Positions 6,346 through 14,081 are shown, numbered from the stretch's first letter. The stretch is DNA of 14,623 nucleotides from JADGRA01 sp035622755 (GCA_035622755.1 DASPUU010000329.1:1-14623), one strand, 5' to 3'. A program made the numbers and translations. Notes: generated by a model not told the origin, from the letters alone.

Positions 6346-7668
6346 ATGGACCTGTTCAGCCAGGCGGGAGACCGGGAGTCGGCGGCCAGCGCGCCGCTCG
6401 CCGAGCGCCTGCGGCCGGAGACGCTGGACGAGTTCGTCGGACAGGAGCACCTGACCTCTGAGGGCAAGCTCCTGCGCAAGGCGCTGGCCGCCGGGAAGCT
6501 CCCGAGCCTCATCTTCTGGGGGCCGCCCGGGACGGGGAAGACGACGCTGGCCCGGATCCTCGCCCGGGGGAGCGGGGCCGCCTTCGTCGGGATGTCGGCC
6601 GTGGCCGCCGGGGTGAAGGACGTCCGGGAGGTGGTGGCCCAGGCGGAGGAGCGCCGGCGGCTCCACGGCCAGGGGACGGTGCTCTTCCTGGACGAGATCC
6701 ACCGCTTCAACAAGGCGCAGCAGGACGCGCTCCTCCCCCACGTGGAGAAGGGGACGCTCACCCTCCTCGGCGCGACGACGGAGAACCCGAGCTTCGAGGT
6801 GAACTCGGCCCTGCTCTCGCGCACGCGGGTGGTGACGCTGCGGTCCCTGGAGGAGGAGGAGCTGGCGGCGCTGCTGCGCCGCGCGCTGGCCTCCCCGAAG
6901 GGGTTCGCCGGAGGGCTGGAGGTGGACGAGGCGGCGCTCCTGGCCATCGTGCGCGGGGCGGGCGGAGACGCGCGGCGGGCCCTGACCACGCTCGAGGTGG
7001 CCGCGGCCGGGGGCGGGCGCATCGACGTGGCCCGCGTCGAGGAGGCGCTCCAGCAGAGGACGCTGCTCTACGATCGCGCCGGGGAGGAGCACTACAACGT
7101 CGTCTCCGCGTTCATCAAGTCGATGCGCGGCTCGGACCCGGATGCGGCCCTCTACTGGATGACGCGCATGCTCGAGGCCGGCGAGGATCCGCGCTTCGTC
7201 GTCCGGCGCATGGTCATCTTCGCCTCGGAGGACGTGGGGAACGCCGACCCGCAGGCGCTCCAGATTGCCGTCGCCGCGCTCCACGCGGTGGAGCTGGTCG
7301 GGCTGCCCGAGGGCACGCTCCCGCTCACCCAGGCGGTCACCTACCTGGCGCTGGCGCCCAAGTCGAACGCGGTCCTCGCCGCCTACGGGCGGGCGCGCGA
7401 GGCGGTCATGGAGAAGGGGGCGCTCGGGGTACCGCTCCACCTGCGCAACGCGCCGACGCCCCTGATGAAGAAGCTGGGGTACGGGGCGGGCTACCAGTAT
7501 CCCCACGATGTCGAGGGCCACTGGGTGGCCGAGGAGTACCTGCCCGAGGCGCTGCGCGGCGCCTCGTTCTACCGGCCCGGGGACGAGGGGCGGGAGAAGG
7601 AGCTCAAGGAGCGCCTCGAGGCGCTCAGGAGGGCGCGCGCCGCGGCGAAGCCGGGGAAGGACGGCTAG
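6346..7668 (+). CDS. rarA: Replication-associated recombination protein A (RarA/MgsA, AAA+ ATPase)
   Basis: This 440-residue AAA+ ATPase of the clamp-loader clade (bacterial RarA, WRNIP1-like) acts at stalled replication forks and single-strand gaps. The N-terminal MDLF plus PLAERLRPETLDEFVGQEHL is typical of the family. Next come Walker A GPPGTGKTT (59-67, K65), Walker B LFLDEIHRF (D116-E117), sensor-1 TTENPSF (144-150) and SALLSRTRV with the arginine finger (R159 or R161). The C-terminal part carries the YNVVSAFIKSMRGSDPDAAL and ASEDVGNADP tetramerisation/helical motifs. Length and motifs are complete. The ATG start is fixed by homology but has no clear ribosome binding site. The thioesterase gene follows after 9 bp, implying one operon. 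Confidence 0.97.
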   Translation: MDLFSQAGDRESAASAPLAERLRPETLDEFVGQEHLTSEGKLLRKALAAGKLPSLIFWGPPGTGKTTLARILARGSGAAFVGMSAVAAGVKDVREVVAQAEERRRLHGQGTVLFLDEIHRFNKAQQDALLPHVEKGTLTLLGATTENPSFEVNSALLSRTRVVTLRSLEEEELAALLRRALASPKGFAGGLEVDEAALLAIVRGAGGDARRALTTLEVAAAGGGRIDVARVEEALQQRTLLYDRAGEEHYNVVSAFIKSMRGSDPDAALYWMTRMLEAGEDPRFVVRRMVIFASEDVGNADPQALQIAVAALHAVELVGLPEGTLPLTQAVTYLALAPKSNAVLAAYGRAREAVMEKGALGVPLHLRNAPTPLMKKLGYGAGYQYPHDVEGHWVAEEYLPEALRGASFYRPGDEGREKELKERLEALRRARAAAKPGKDG

Positions 7669-7677
7669 AAGCGCCCC

Positions 7678-8100
7678 GTGGACCCCAGGGAACCGAGCGC
7701 GCCGGCCTTCAACGAGATCTCGGCGGGGAGGTTCCCCGGGCTGCTCGGGATCGAGATCCTCTCGGTGGACAGGGACCAGCTCAGGTGCCGGGTGCCGGTG
7801 CGCCCCGAGCTCCTGGCGCCGAACGGGTACCTGCACGGCGGAACCGTCGTCGGCGTGGCCGACACGCTGTGCGGGTACGGGACGATGGTCAACCTTCCCG
7901 AGGGAGCGGTGGGCTTCACCACCATCGAGCTGAAGTGCAACTTCCTCGGGACGCTGCGGGAAGGAGCGCTCGTCTGCCAGGCAACGCCGGTCCACCGCGG
8001 GCGGAACACCCAGGTGTGGGATGCCGTCTGCGACGACGAGCAGACGGGTCGCCGTCTGGCCGTGTTCCGTTGCACCCAGATGGTCCTCTGGGGGAGTTGA
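7678..8100 (+). CDS. PaaI-type hotdog-fold thioesterase
   Basis: This 140-residue protein has the layout of a hotdog thioesterase of the PaaI/YbgC-like class, which hydrolyses acyl- or aryl-CoA thioesters as a tetramer. The signature LAPNGYLHGGTVVGVADTL contains HGG at 53-55 and D62, matching the catalytic aspartate in the PaaI-type active site. A second strand, TTIELKCNFLGTLREG, is the usual following motif. The start is GTG, 9 bp after the rarA stop, with only a weak upstream purine run, so translation may depend on rarA. The substrate cannot be deduced; co-location with a replication-fork protein gives no metabolic clue. Confidence 0.9.
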   Translation: MDPREPSAPAFNEISAGRFPGLLGIEILSVDRDQLRCRVPVRPELLAPNGYLHGGTVVGVADTLCGYGTMVNLPEGAVGFTTIELKCNFLGTLREGALVCQATPVHRGRNTQVWDAVCDDEQTGRRLAVFRCTQMVLWGS

Positions 8101-8121
8101 CGCCCCGGCGACGACGCTCGA

Positions 8122-8140
8122 GGGAAGGGTTTCCCTTGCC
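8122..8140. terminator. Inverted repeat after the rarA-thioesterase operon
   Basis: AAGGG-TTT-CCCTT (8125-8137) forms a 5-bp stem with a 3-nt loop, extended by GG/CC pairs across one mismatch. It lies 24 bp after the thioesterase stop. There is no following T-run. It may help end the rarA operon or be part of the kinase leader. Confidence 0.3.
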
Positions 8141-8164
8141 GCGTCGGAGACGTCTCTGCGACGC
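8141..8164. promoter_or_regulatory. Near-perfect palindrome before the multidomain kinase gene
   Basis: GCGTCG-GAGAC meets GTCTC-TG-CGACGC, so all 11 bases of the left arm pair with the right arm and only a TG is bulged. As DNA it could be an operator about 36 bp before the GTG start of the kinase. As RNA it would form a 9-bp stem with a 4-nt loop. No -35/-10 pair is recognisable nearby. Its presence is clear; its function is not. Confidence 0.4.
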
Positions 8165-8199
8165 TCCCCGGCGGCGAGGCGACGGAGGGACCACTGGGC

Positions 8200-11100
8200 G
8201 TGACGCGCGAGGACGGGCAGCGCCCGGACGATGCCCCGGCCGCGGCCGAGCAGTCCGAGGCCACGGTGGTCCGTCCCAGGTCGAGCGACTCCACCGACGG
8301 GCTCGATGCGCCGGTCCGGTCGGCGTCCCCGTCGAGCGGCGGGGCGGACCTCCCGCACCTCCAGGTGGGGGAGATCCTCTCCGGCCGGTTCGTCATCGTC
8401 CGCTTCATCGCCCGCGGCGGGATGGGCGCGGTGTACGAGGCGAACGACACCATGCTCCGCATCCGGGTGGCCCTGAAGGTCATCCGCGGGCGCATCTCCA
8501 CCGATGCCGCGGCCATGGAGCGCTTCCGCCGCGAGGTGCTCCTCGCCCGGCGGGTGGCCCATCCCAACGTCTGCCACGTCTACGAGCTCTACGACGGGAC
8601 GACCGCCGCCGGGGTGCCCATCCACTTCCTGACCATGGAGCTCCTCGAAGGGGAGACGCTGGCGGCGCGGATCCGGCGCCAGGGACGGCTGACCCCGGCC
8701 GAGGCGCTCCCGCTCGTCCAGCAGATGTGCGAGGGGCTGGCGGCGGCCCACGCCGAGGGCGTCGTCCACCGGGACTTCAAGAGCAGCAACGTCCTGCTCG
8801 TGCCACACCGCGATGCGAGCAGCGAGGCCGCGGCCGAGTCGACCCGGGTGGCGATCACCGACTTCGGCATCGCCCGGGCGCTGCGGCCGGGAAGCGGGGA
8901 GGCGCGGGAGGATCCGCTCACCGGCGGCGCGGGGATTCTCGGGACGCCGGAGTACATGGCCCCGGAGCAGGTGACGGGAGGCACGGTCACGCCGGCCACC
9001 GACCTCTACGGGCTCGGGGTGGTGATGTACGAGATGGTGACCGGGACGCTGCCCTTCGGCGGCGACACTCCCCTCGCCGCGGCGGCCCGGCGGATCCACG
9101 AGCCGGCGCCCCCGCCGGCCCGGACGGTCCCCGGCCTCGATGCGCGCTGGAACGGCGCCATCCTCCGGTGCCTGGCCCGTGAGCCGGAACACCGCTTCCG
9201 GAGCGCCCGCGACGTGGCGTCGGCGCTGGCCGGGCGCCGGCGCGGGCCCCGGCCGGCGCTGCTCGGCGCGACGGCGGTCGTCCTGTTGGCGCTGGGGCTG
9301 GCGGCGGCGTGGTACATGCGCCGGCAGGCACGCATCCGCTGGGCGGTCGACGAGGCGTTGCCCCAGGTGGCCGAGCTGGTCGAGCTGAACCGGTACCCGG
9401 CGGCGGTCGCGCTCGCCGAGAAGGTCGAGCAGGTCGTGCCCCGGGATCCGCGCCTGCTCAAGCTCTGGCCGGAGATGTCCCGGCTCTTCACCGTCGAGAC
9501 CGCGCCCGAGGGGGCCGACGTCTCGGTGAAGGAGTACGCGGCGCCCGACGCGGAGTGGCGCCGGCTGGGCAAGACGCCCCTGGTCAACGTCCGGATCCCC
9601 TTCGGGCTGAATCGCTGGCGCATCGAGAAACCGGGCTTCGAGACGGTGGAGGCCGTTCCCCGGACGATCCTCCCGGGAAAGGAGACGGTGGTCCGCATCG
9701 CGCTGGACCGGGTGGGCAGCATTCCCCCGGAGATGGTGCGCGTCCCGGGAGCCAGCGTGTCCATCGAGATCCCGGGGCTCGATCACCTGCCCGAGGTCCA
9801 GATCGGCGACTACCTCATCGACCGGACCGAGGTGACGAACAAGGACTTCAAGCGCTTCGTCGACGCCGGCGGGTACCGGAATCGCGACCTCTGGCGCCAC
9901 CCCGTCTCCAGGGATGGGAAGGTGCTGAGCTTCGACGAGGCGATGGCCCTCTTCCGCGACCGCACCGGCCGCCCGGGGCCGGCCACCTGGGATCTCGGCG
10001 ACTACCCGGAGGGGCGAGGCGACCTGCCGGTCACCGGGGTGAGCTGGTACGAGGCCGCCGCCTACGCCGCCTTCGTCGGGAAGCAGCTCCCCAACGTCTA
10101 CCAGTGGAGCTACGCGGCCGGCGCCTGGGCGACCCACCAGCTCGTCCCGCTGAGCAACTTCAAGGGCAGCGCGCTCGCGCCGGTGGGCAGCTACCGGGGC
10201 ATCGGCCCCTTCGGCACCTACGACATGGCCGGAAACGCCAAGGAGTGGTGCTGGAACACGAGCGCAGACAGGCGGTACATCCTCGGCGGCGCCTGGAACG
10301 AGCCGTCGTACATGTTCAACGACGCCGACGCCCAGGACCCCCTCTCCCGCGCGGCCAACTTCGGCTTCCGTCTGGTGAAACCGCTCGACGACCGGACGGC
10401 GCCGGCCGCCACCGCCTCCATTCCCTGGTGGACGCGCGACTACTCCAAGGAGAAGCCGGCCCGCCCCGACATCGTCCAGGCCTACAAGCGCGGCTACGCC
10501 TACGACCGCGCCCCGCTCGAGGCCCGGGTCGAGGCCACCGACGAGCAGTCGGACCGCTGGAGAAGGGAGAAGATCAGCTTCGCGGCCGCCTACGGCGGCG
10601 AGCGGGTGGTCGCCTACCTCTTCACCCCGCGGCAGGGCACCCCCCCGTTCCAGACGGTGGTCTTCTTTCCCGGCTCGAACGCCATCCATCAGCGCTCGAG
10701 CGCGGAGCTGCCGGGGATGCGGCTGGTCGGCCCCATCCTCCGCAGCGGCCGCGCGTTCCTCTACCCGGTCTACAAGTCGACCTTCGAGCGCGGCGACGGC
10801 CTGAGCTCCGACTACCCGGCTCCGACCGCGTTCTACCGGGACCACGTCATCCAGTGGTCCAAGGACCTCGGGCGGAGCATCGACTACGTCGAGACGCGCA
10901 AGGACCTGGATGGCCAGCGCATCGCCTACTACGGCGCGAGCTGGGGCGCCGAGCTGGGGCCGATCTTCCTGGCGCTGGACGACCGCCTCAAGGTGGGCAT
11001 CCTCGTCGGCGGGGGGCTGGCGCTCCAGGACTGCATGCCGGAGGCCGACCCGTTCAACTTCGCCCAGCTGGTGCGCCAGCCGGTGCTGATGGTGAACGGG

Positions 11101-11277
11101 CGCTACGACTTTTTCTTTCCCGTGGACAGCACCCAGGTGCCGCTCTTCAAGCTCCTCGGCTCGCCGTCGAAGGACAAGCGACACCTCATCCTCGAGGCCG
11201 GGCACGTGCCGCCCAACGAGATCCTCACCCGGGAAGTGCTGGACTGGCTGGACCGCTACCTGGGGCAGCCCCGGTGA
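8200..11277 (+). CDS. Membrane Ser/Thr protein kinase fused to PEGA, SUMF1-like and alpha/beta-hydrolase domains
   Basis: This 1025-residue fusion starts with a disordered acidic N-terminus (1-57). The Hanks-type kinase (~60-345) has a glycine loop IARGGMGAV (G73, G74, G76), VALK lysine K93, HRD (190-192) continuing FKSSN, DFG (221-223) and YMAPEQ, so it should be active. One hydrophobic helix follows (~353-373). Outside the membrane come a helical linker, a PEGA-like domain (~429-503) and a SUMF1/formylglycine-generating-enzyme-like domain (~508-728: RTEVTNKDF, PVTGVSWYEA, YDMAGNAKEW, GGAWNEPSY, NFGFRLV). The C-terminal alpha/beta hydrolase has a GASWG elbow (S914), D970 and H1002 as a likely triad. 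The SUMF1-like domain lacks the paired catalytic cysteines; its only cysteine is C684. The start is GTG with GGAGGGA 9-11 nt upstream. I infer cytoplasmic kinase signalling from an external binding or hydrolase module. Such fusions are known in Myxococcota and Acidobacteriota, but the substrate is unknown. Confidence 0.9.
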   Translation: MTREDGQRPDDAPAAAEQSEATVVRPRSSDSTDGLDAPVRSASPSSGGADLPHLQVGEILSGRFVIVRFIARGGMGAVYEANDTMLRIRVALKVIRGRISTDAAAMERFRREVLLARRVAHPNVCHVYELYDGTTAAGVPIHFLTMELLEGETLAARIRRQGRLTPAEALPLVQQMCEGLAAAHAEGVVHRDFKSSNVLLVPHRDASSEAAAESTRVAITDFGIARALRPGSGEAREDPLTGGAGILGTPEYMAPEQVTGGTVTPATDLYGLGVVMYEMVTGTLPFGGDTPLAAAARRIHEPAPPPARTVPGLDARWNGAILRCLAREPEHRFRSARDVASALAGRRRGPRPALLGATAVVLLALGLAAAWYMRRQARIRWAVDEALPQVAELVELNRYPAAVALAEKVEQVVPRDPRLLKLWPEMSRLFTVETAPEGADVSVKEYAAPDAEWRRLGKTPLVNVRIPFGLNRWRIEKPGFETVEAVPRTILPGKETVVRIALDRVGSIPPEMVRVPGASVSIEIPGLDHLPEVQIGDYLIDRTEVTNKDFKRFVDAGGYRNRDLWRHPVSRDGKVLSFDEAMALFRDRTGRPGPATWDLGDYPEGRGDLPVTGVSWYEAAAYAAFVGKQLPNVYQWSYAAGAWATHQLVPLSNFKGSALAPVGSYRGIGPFGTYDMAGNAKEWCWNTSADRRYILGGAWNEPSYMFNDADAQDPLSRAANFGFRLVKPLDDRTAPAATASIPWWTRDYSKEKPARPDIVQAYKRGYAYDRAPLEARVEATDEQSDRWRREKISFAAAYGGERVVAYLFTPRQGTPPFQTVVFFPGSNAIHQRSSAELPGMRLVGPILRSGRAFLYPVYKSTFERGDGLSSDYPAPTAFYRDHVIQWSKDLGRSIDYVETRKDLDGQRIAYYGASWGAELGPIFLALDDRLKVGILVGGGLALQDCMPEADPFNFAQLVRQPVLMVNGRYDFFFPVDSTQVPLFKLLGSPSKDKRHLILEAGHVPPNEILTREVLDWLDRYLGQPR

Positions 11278-11298
11278 CGGCGCCGGCCGCGGGCTCGA

Positions 11299-12576
11299 TC
11301 ACCGGTCCGCCCGCACCGTCAGCTCCAGGCCCCCGCGCGGAACCGACGGGTCGCTGAGCACCGCCTCCCATCCCGAGGCCTCGATGTGCAGGGGGTGCTC
11401 CGGCGTCGGACGGAGCTCGGGCGGCAGCTCCTCCGGCGACGGCCAGCGCCCCGTCTCCGCGCGCATCGCGTCGACCGCCGCCGCCCGGCGAAGGAGAAGC
11501 AGCTGCGCCCGCACCCGCGCGTCGCTCATCGCCATCCGTCCGAGCTCGGGCAGCGCCATCCGCGCCCGCGCGTTGAACCACGGGGCGTCGAGGGCGCTCA
11601 GCTCGGTCAGCCGTTCCGACGCCCGCGGGGGCGGAAGGCGCGCCGCCTCCACCACCCGGCCGAGCCGCTCGTCCATCCGGTGCCAGGCATCCCCGACCGC
11701 CAGGGCATCGCCCAGCGCCATCGACCCGGCCGGATGCCCCTCCTCCGCCCAACGCTGCACCACCGGGGGCAGCCGGCGCAGCGGCTCGCCCAGGTAGGGC
11801 GCGAAGGCCCGGGCCTGCACGACCACCGCCCAGTCCGACAGCGTCTCGGCGAAGGACGGCGTCCCGGCCGCCACGCGCCCGAGCATCGCCTCGAGACTGC
11901 GCTTCCCCGCCGCCGGGAGGGCGTCCACTGCCGCCGCGCAGGGACGGAAGGCCACCTCGGACACGGTCAGCGCCGCCAGCCGGCCCTCGAGCGCCGTCCC
12001 CAGGCTCAGGTCCCGCGCCAGCGCGAGCAGGTCGGCGCACGTCCCGGCCGCCGCCTCGAGCTCACCGTGCGCGAGCTCGCTCCGGAGCCGGAGCGCCGCC
12101 ATCTTCGCCGCGTAGGCCGCCGTCACCCACGTCCGCGGATGGGCCGGCGGCTCGGGCAGGTCGAGCCCACCCAGGCCCCCCGGCGGCCCTCCCTCGGCCG
12201 CGTGGGTCGCTCCGAGGAGCCCGGCCAGCGCCTCGCTTCCCTCGTCCAGCTCCCGGAGACAGGTCGCCGGGGCCAGCGCGAAGGGCGCCTCCCCCTCCCG
12301 CGCCGCCCGGCAGAACTCGACGTCCGTCGAGCGACCCTGCTCCAGGGCCAGCGCATCCCAGGCCTCCGCCGCCCGTTCCCCGAAGCGTCCGGGCAGGGCA
12401 GCGCCGGAGTGAACCGGGCGCGGGAAGCGCGCCCCGGCCCGCGCCTCGACGTCGGAGACGAGCCGGCGGCGGAGCCCGCTCGTGTCCGCCCGCAGGGCGA
12501 GGATCCCCGTCGCCGCCACGCAGAGCGCGAGGAGGGCGAGGAGCGCGGTGCGTCGGAGCTCGGTGGGTCGGGGCAC
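11299..12576 (-). CDS. Unrecognised exported or membrane-anchored protein
   Basis: This 425-residue protein belongs to no family I recognise. The N-terminus (MPRPTELRRT, then a hydrophobic run ~11-28) looks like an uncleaved signal anchor or signal peptide, so most of the chain should be periplasmic. The rest is alanine/arginine/leucine-rich and probably helical, with four cysteines (residues ~90-225). Near the C-terminus, AAAVDAMRAETGRWPSPEEL faintly resembles the 'Y...tGryP' stretch of type II secretion pseudopilins; this is too weak to assign. The start is GTG at 12574-12576, the only possible start before an in-frame stop upstream, and it has no Shine-Dalgarno. It lies directly at the base of a strong hairpin (12577-12615). 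It converges on the multidomain kinase (21 bp between stops) and lies downstream of the two-component genes on the same strand. Codon use shows strong third-position GC, supporting a real gene. Confidence 0.75.
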   Translation of the reverse strand: MPRPTELRRTALLALLALCVAATGILALRADTSGLRRRLVSDVEARAGARFPRPVHSGAALPGRFGERAAEAWDALALEQGRSTDVEFCRAAREGEAPFALAPATCLRELDEGSEALAGLLGATHAAEGGPPGGLGGLDLPEPPAHPRTWVTAAYAAKMAALRLRSELAHGELEAAAGTCADLLALARDLSLGTALEGRLAALTVSEVAFRPCAAAVDALPAAGKRSLEAMLGRVAAGTPSFAETLSDWAVVVQARAFAPYLGEPLRRLPPVVQRWAEEGHPAGSMALGDALAVGDAWHRMDERLGRVVEAARLPPPRASERLTELSALDAPWFNARARMALPELGRMAMSDARVRAQLLLLRRAAAVDAMRAETGRWPSPEELPPELRPTPEHPLHIEASGWEAVLSDPSVPRGGLELTVRADR

Positions 12577-12615
12577 GGGAGCGCCCGGGGGAAGCTAGCA
12601 GCCCCCGGGCGTCCC
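12577..12615 (-). terminator. Strong GC hairpin after the response regulator gene
   Basis: CGCCCGGGGG (12582-12591) pairs perfectly over 10 bp with CCCCCGGGCG (12602-12611) across a 10-nt loop. GGGA/TCCC add 4 more pairs across a one-base bulge. No U-run follows on the minus strand, so it is not a canonical intrinsic terminator. It could act as a terminator or 3'-end stabiliser for the two-component operon, or as a 5' structure for the 425-residue gene, whose GTG follows immediately. Confidence 0.55.
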
Positions 12616-12621
12616 GGTGCG

Positions 12622-12637
12622 GACGGCGGAAGCCGTC
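12622..12637 (-). terminator. Tetraloop hairpin overlapping the response regulator stop
   Basis: GACGGC (12622-12627) and GCCGTC (12632-12637) form a perfect 6-bp stem with a 4-nt loop (UUCC on the transcribed minus strand). The stem includes two bases of the response regulator stop codon. With the larger hairpin 6 bp further on, it makes a tandem pair. Confidence 0.4.
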
Positions 12638-14081
12638 AGGCGCTCATCGGCTCGGCCTTCTGCGGCCGGGCCACGGTGCCCATCGGGTTCCGCCCCACCT
12701 CGTACTGCTTGAGGAGGCGGCGGAAGTTGCTCCGGTCGACGCCCGCGGCGCGCGCCGCCGACGACACGTTGTTGCCGCTCCGCTCGAGCAGCGCCGACAG
12801 GTAGCGCCGCTCGAAGGCCCGCATCGCCAGCCGCTTCGCCTCGGCGTAGGGCAGGTGCGCCAGGCTGAGCACCTCCACGTCGCCGCCGCCGCCGGGGGCG
12901 TCGCGCAGGCCCTGGGGCAGATCCTCCACCTCGACCAGCTCGCGCGAGGTGAGCACCACCGCCCGCTCCATCACGTTCTCCAGCTCGCGGACGTTGCCCA
13001 TCCACCGGTGGCAGACCAGCGCCTCCATCGCCGAGGGGCTGATGCTGGTCACCTTCTTGCCCATCTTCGAGGCGTACATGCGCAGGAAGTGCTGGGCCAG
13101 GAGCGGCACGTCCTCGGGACGGTCGCGCAGCGGCGGCAGGGTCACGGTGATGACGTTGAGCCGGTAGAAGAGGTCCTCGCGGAACCGGCCCTGCTCCTTG
13201 GCCCGCGCCAGGTCGATGTTCGAGGCGGCGATGACCCGGACGTCCACCTTGGTCGTCTCGTTGGCGCCCACCCGCTTCACCTCGCCCTCCTGGAGGACGC
13301 GGAGGAGCCGGACCTGGGTGGCCGGGGGGACGTCGCCGATCTCGTCGAGGAAGATCGTCCCTCCGTCGGCCGCCTCGAAGAGGCCCTTCTTGTTGGCGGT
13401 GGCGCCGGTGAAGGAGCCCTTCACGTGGCCGAAGAGCTCGGACTCGAGGAGGGTGTCGGTGAGGGCAGAGCAGTTGACCGCCACGAAGGGCTTGTCCTTG
13501 CGCGGGCTCCGGTAGTGGATGGCACGCGCCACCAGCTCCTTGCCCGTGCCGCTCTCGCCCTGGATGAGCACCGTGGCCGACGAGTAGCTGACCGTCTCCA
13601 CCAGCTTGAACACCGCCCGCATCTGGTTCGACTGGCCGATGAGGTCCTCGAACTGACCCTTGGCGGTGAGCTGCTCCTCCAGCACCCGGGTGCGGTCCTT
13701 GAGCGCCTTGCGCTCGGCGGCCTTGGCCACCGTCAGGCTCACCTCGTCGATGTTGGCGAAGGGCTTGGTCAGGTAGTCGTAGGCGCCGGCCTTGACCGCC
13801 TCCACCGCCGTCTCCACCGTGGCGAAGGCGGTCATCATCACCACCTCCACCTCCGGCCGGGCCTGCTTGATGGCCTTGAGGAGGTCCATGCCCGACAGGT
13901 GGGGCATCCGGATGTCCAGGATGGCCACGTCGATGGATGGATCCTTGGCGGCAGCCAGGCCCTCCACGGCATCGTCGATGGCCACCACGTGGTAGCCCTC
14001 GCGCTGGAGAATCTCCGTGACCGCACGGAGGACGACCTTGTCGTCGTCGACGACAAGAACCTTGGCAGCTCGCTTGTTCAT
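12636..14081 (-). CDS. Sigma54-dependent NtrC-family response regulator
   Basis: This 481-residue transcriptional activator has three domains. The receiver (~6-120) has the acidic pocket D12-D13, phospho-acceptor D56 (ILDIRMP), T84 and K106. The AAA+ sigma54-interaction domain (~147-370) has Walker A GESGTGKE (K181), the sigma54-contacting loop as GSFTGA (222-227) rather than the commoner GAFTGA, Walker B FLDE (D246-E247), REDLFYRLN and GNVRELEN. The C-terminal Fis-type helix-turn-helix is at ~437-460 (GNNVSSAARAAGVDRSNFRRLL). It should activate sigma54 promoters after phosphorylation by the sensor kinase just upstream. The ATG start has GAGGA 9 nt upstream and overlaps the sensor stop as ATGA, so the pair is translationally coupled. 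The target genes are not evident here. Motifs are complete. Confidence 0.97.
   Translation of the reverse strand: MNKRAAKVLVVDDDKVVLRAVTEILQREGYHVVAIDDAVEGLAAAKDPSIDVAILDIRMPHLSGMDLLKAIKQARPEVEVVMMTAFATVETAVEAVKAGAYDYLTKPFANIDEVSLTVAKAAERKALKDRTRVLEEQLTAKGQFEDLIGQSNQMRAVFKLVETVSYSSATVLIQGESGTGKELVARAIHYRSPRKDKPFVAVNCSALTDTLLESELFGHVKGSFTGATANKKGLFEAADGGTIFLDEIGDVPPATQVRLLRVLQEGEVKRVGANETTKVDVRVIAASNIDLARAKEQGRFREDLFYRLNVITVTLPPLRDRPEDVPLLAQHFLRMYASKMGKKVTSISPSAMEALVCHRWMGNVRELENVMERAVVLTSRELVEVEDLPQGLRDAPGGGGDVEVLSLAHLPYAEAKRLAMRAFERRYLSALLERSGNNVSSAARAAGVDRSNFRRLLKQYEVGRNPMGTVARPQKAEPMSA

Noticed and set aside
6331..11205. A 4.9-kb open frame on the minus strand antisense to rarA, the thioesterase and the kinase
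   Set aside because: In very GC-rich genes the frame opposite a GC3-biased coding frame is often free of stops. The translation is Arg/Pro/Gly/His-rich with no recognisable domains, whereas the plus strand encodes three well-marked proteins.
11278..11298. Possible terminator between the convergent kinase and 425-residue genes
   Set aside because: The 21-bp gap holds only short GC palindromes such as CGGCGCCG, with no loop-bearing stem or T-run, and cannot be distinguished from background composition.
11386..12804. A 472-codon plus-strand frame opposite the 425-residue gene
   Set aside because: The product is Arg/Pro/Gln-rich without domains, runs into the response regulator gene, and lacks a ribosome binding site. 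The minus frame has a plausible signal anchor and ordinary protein composition.
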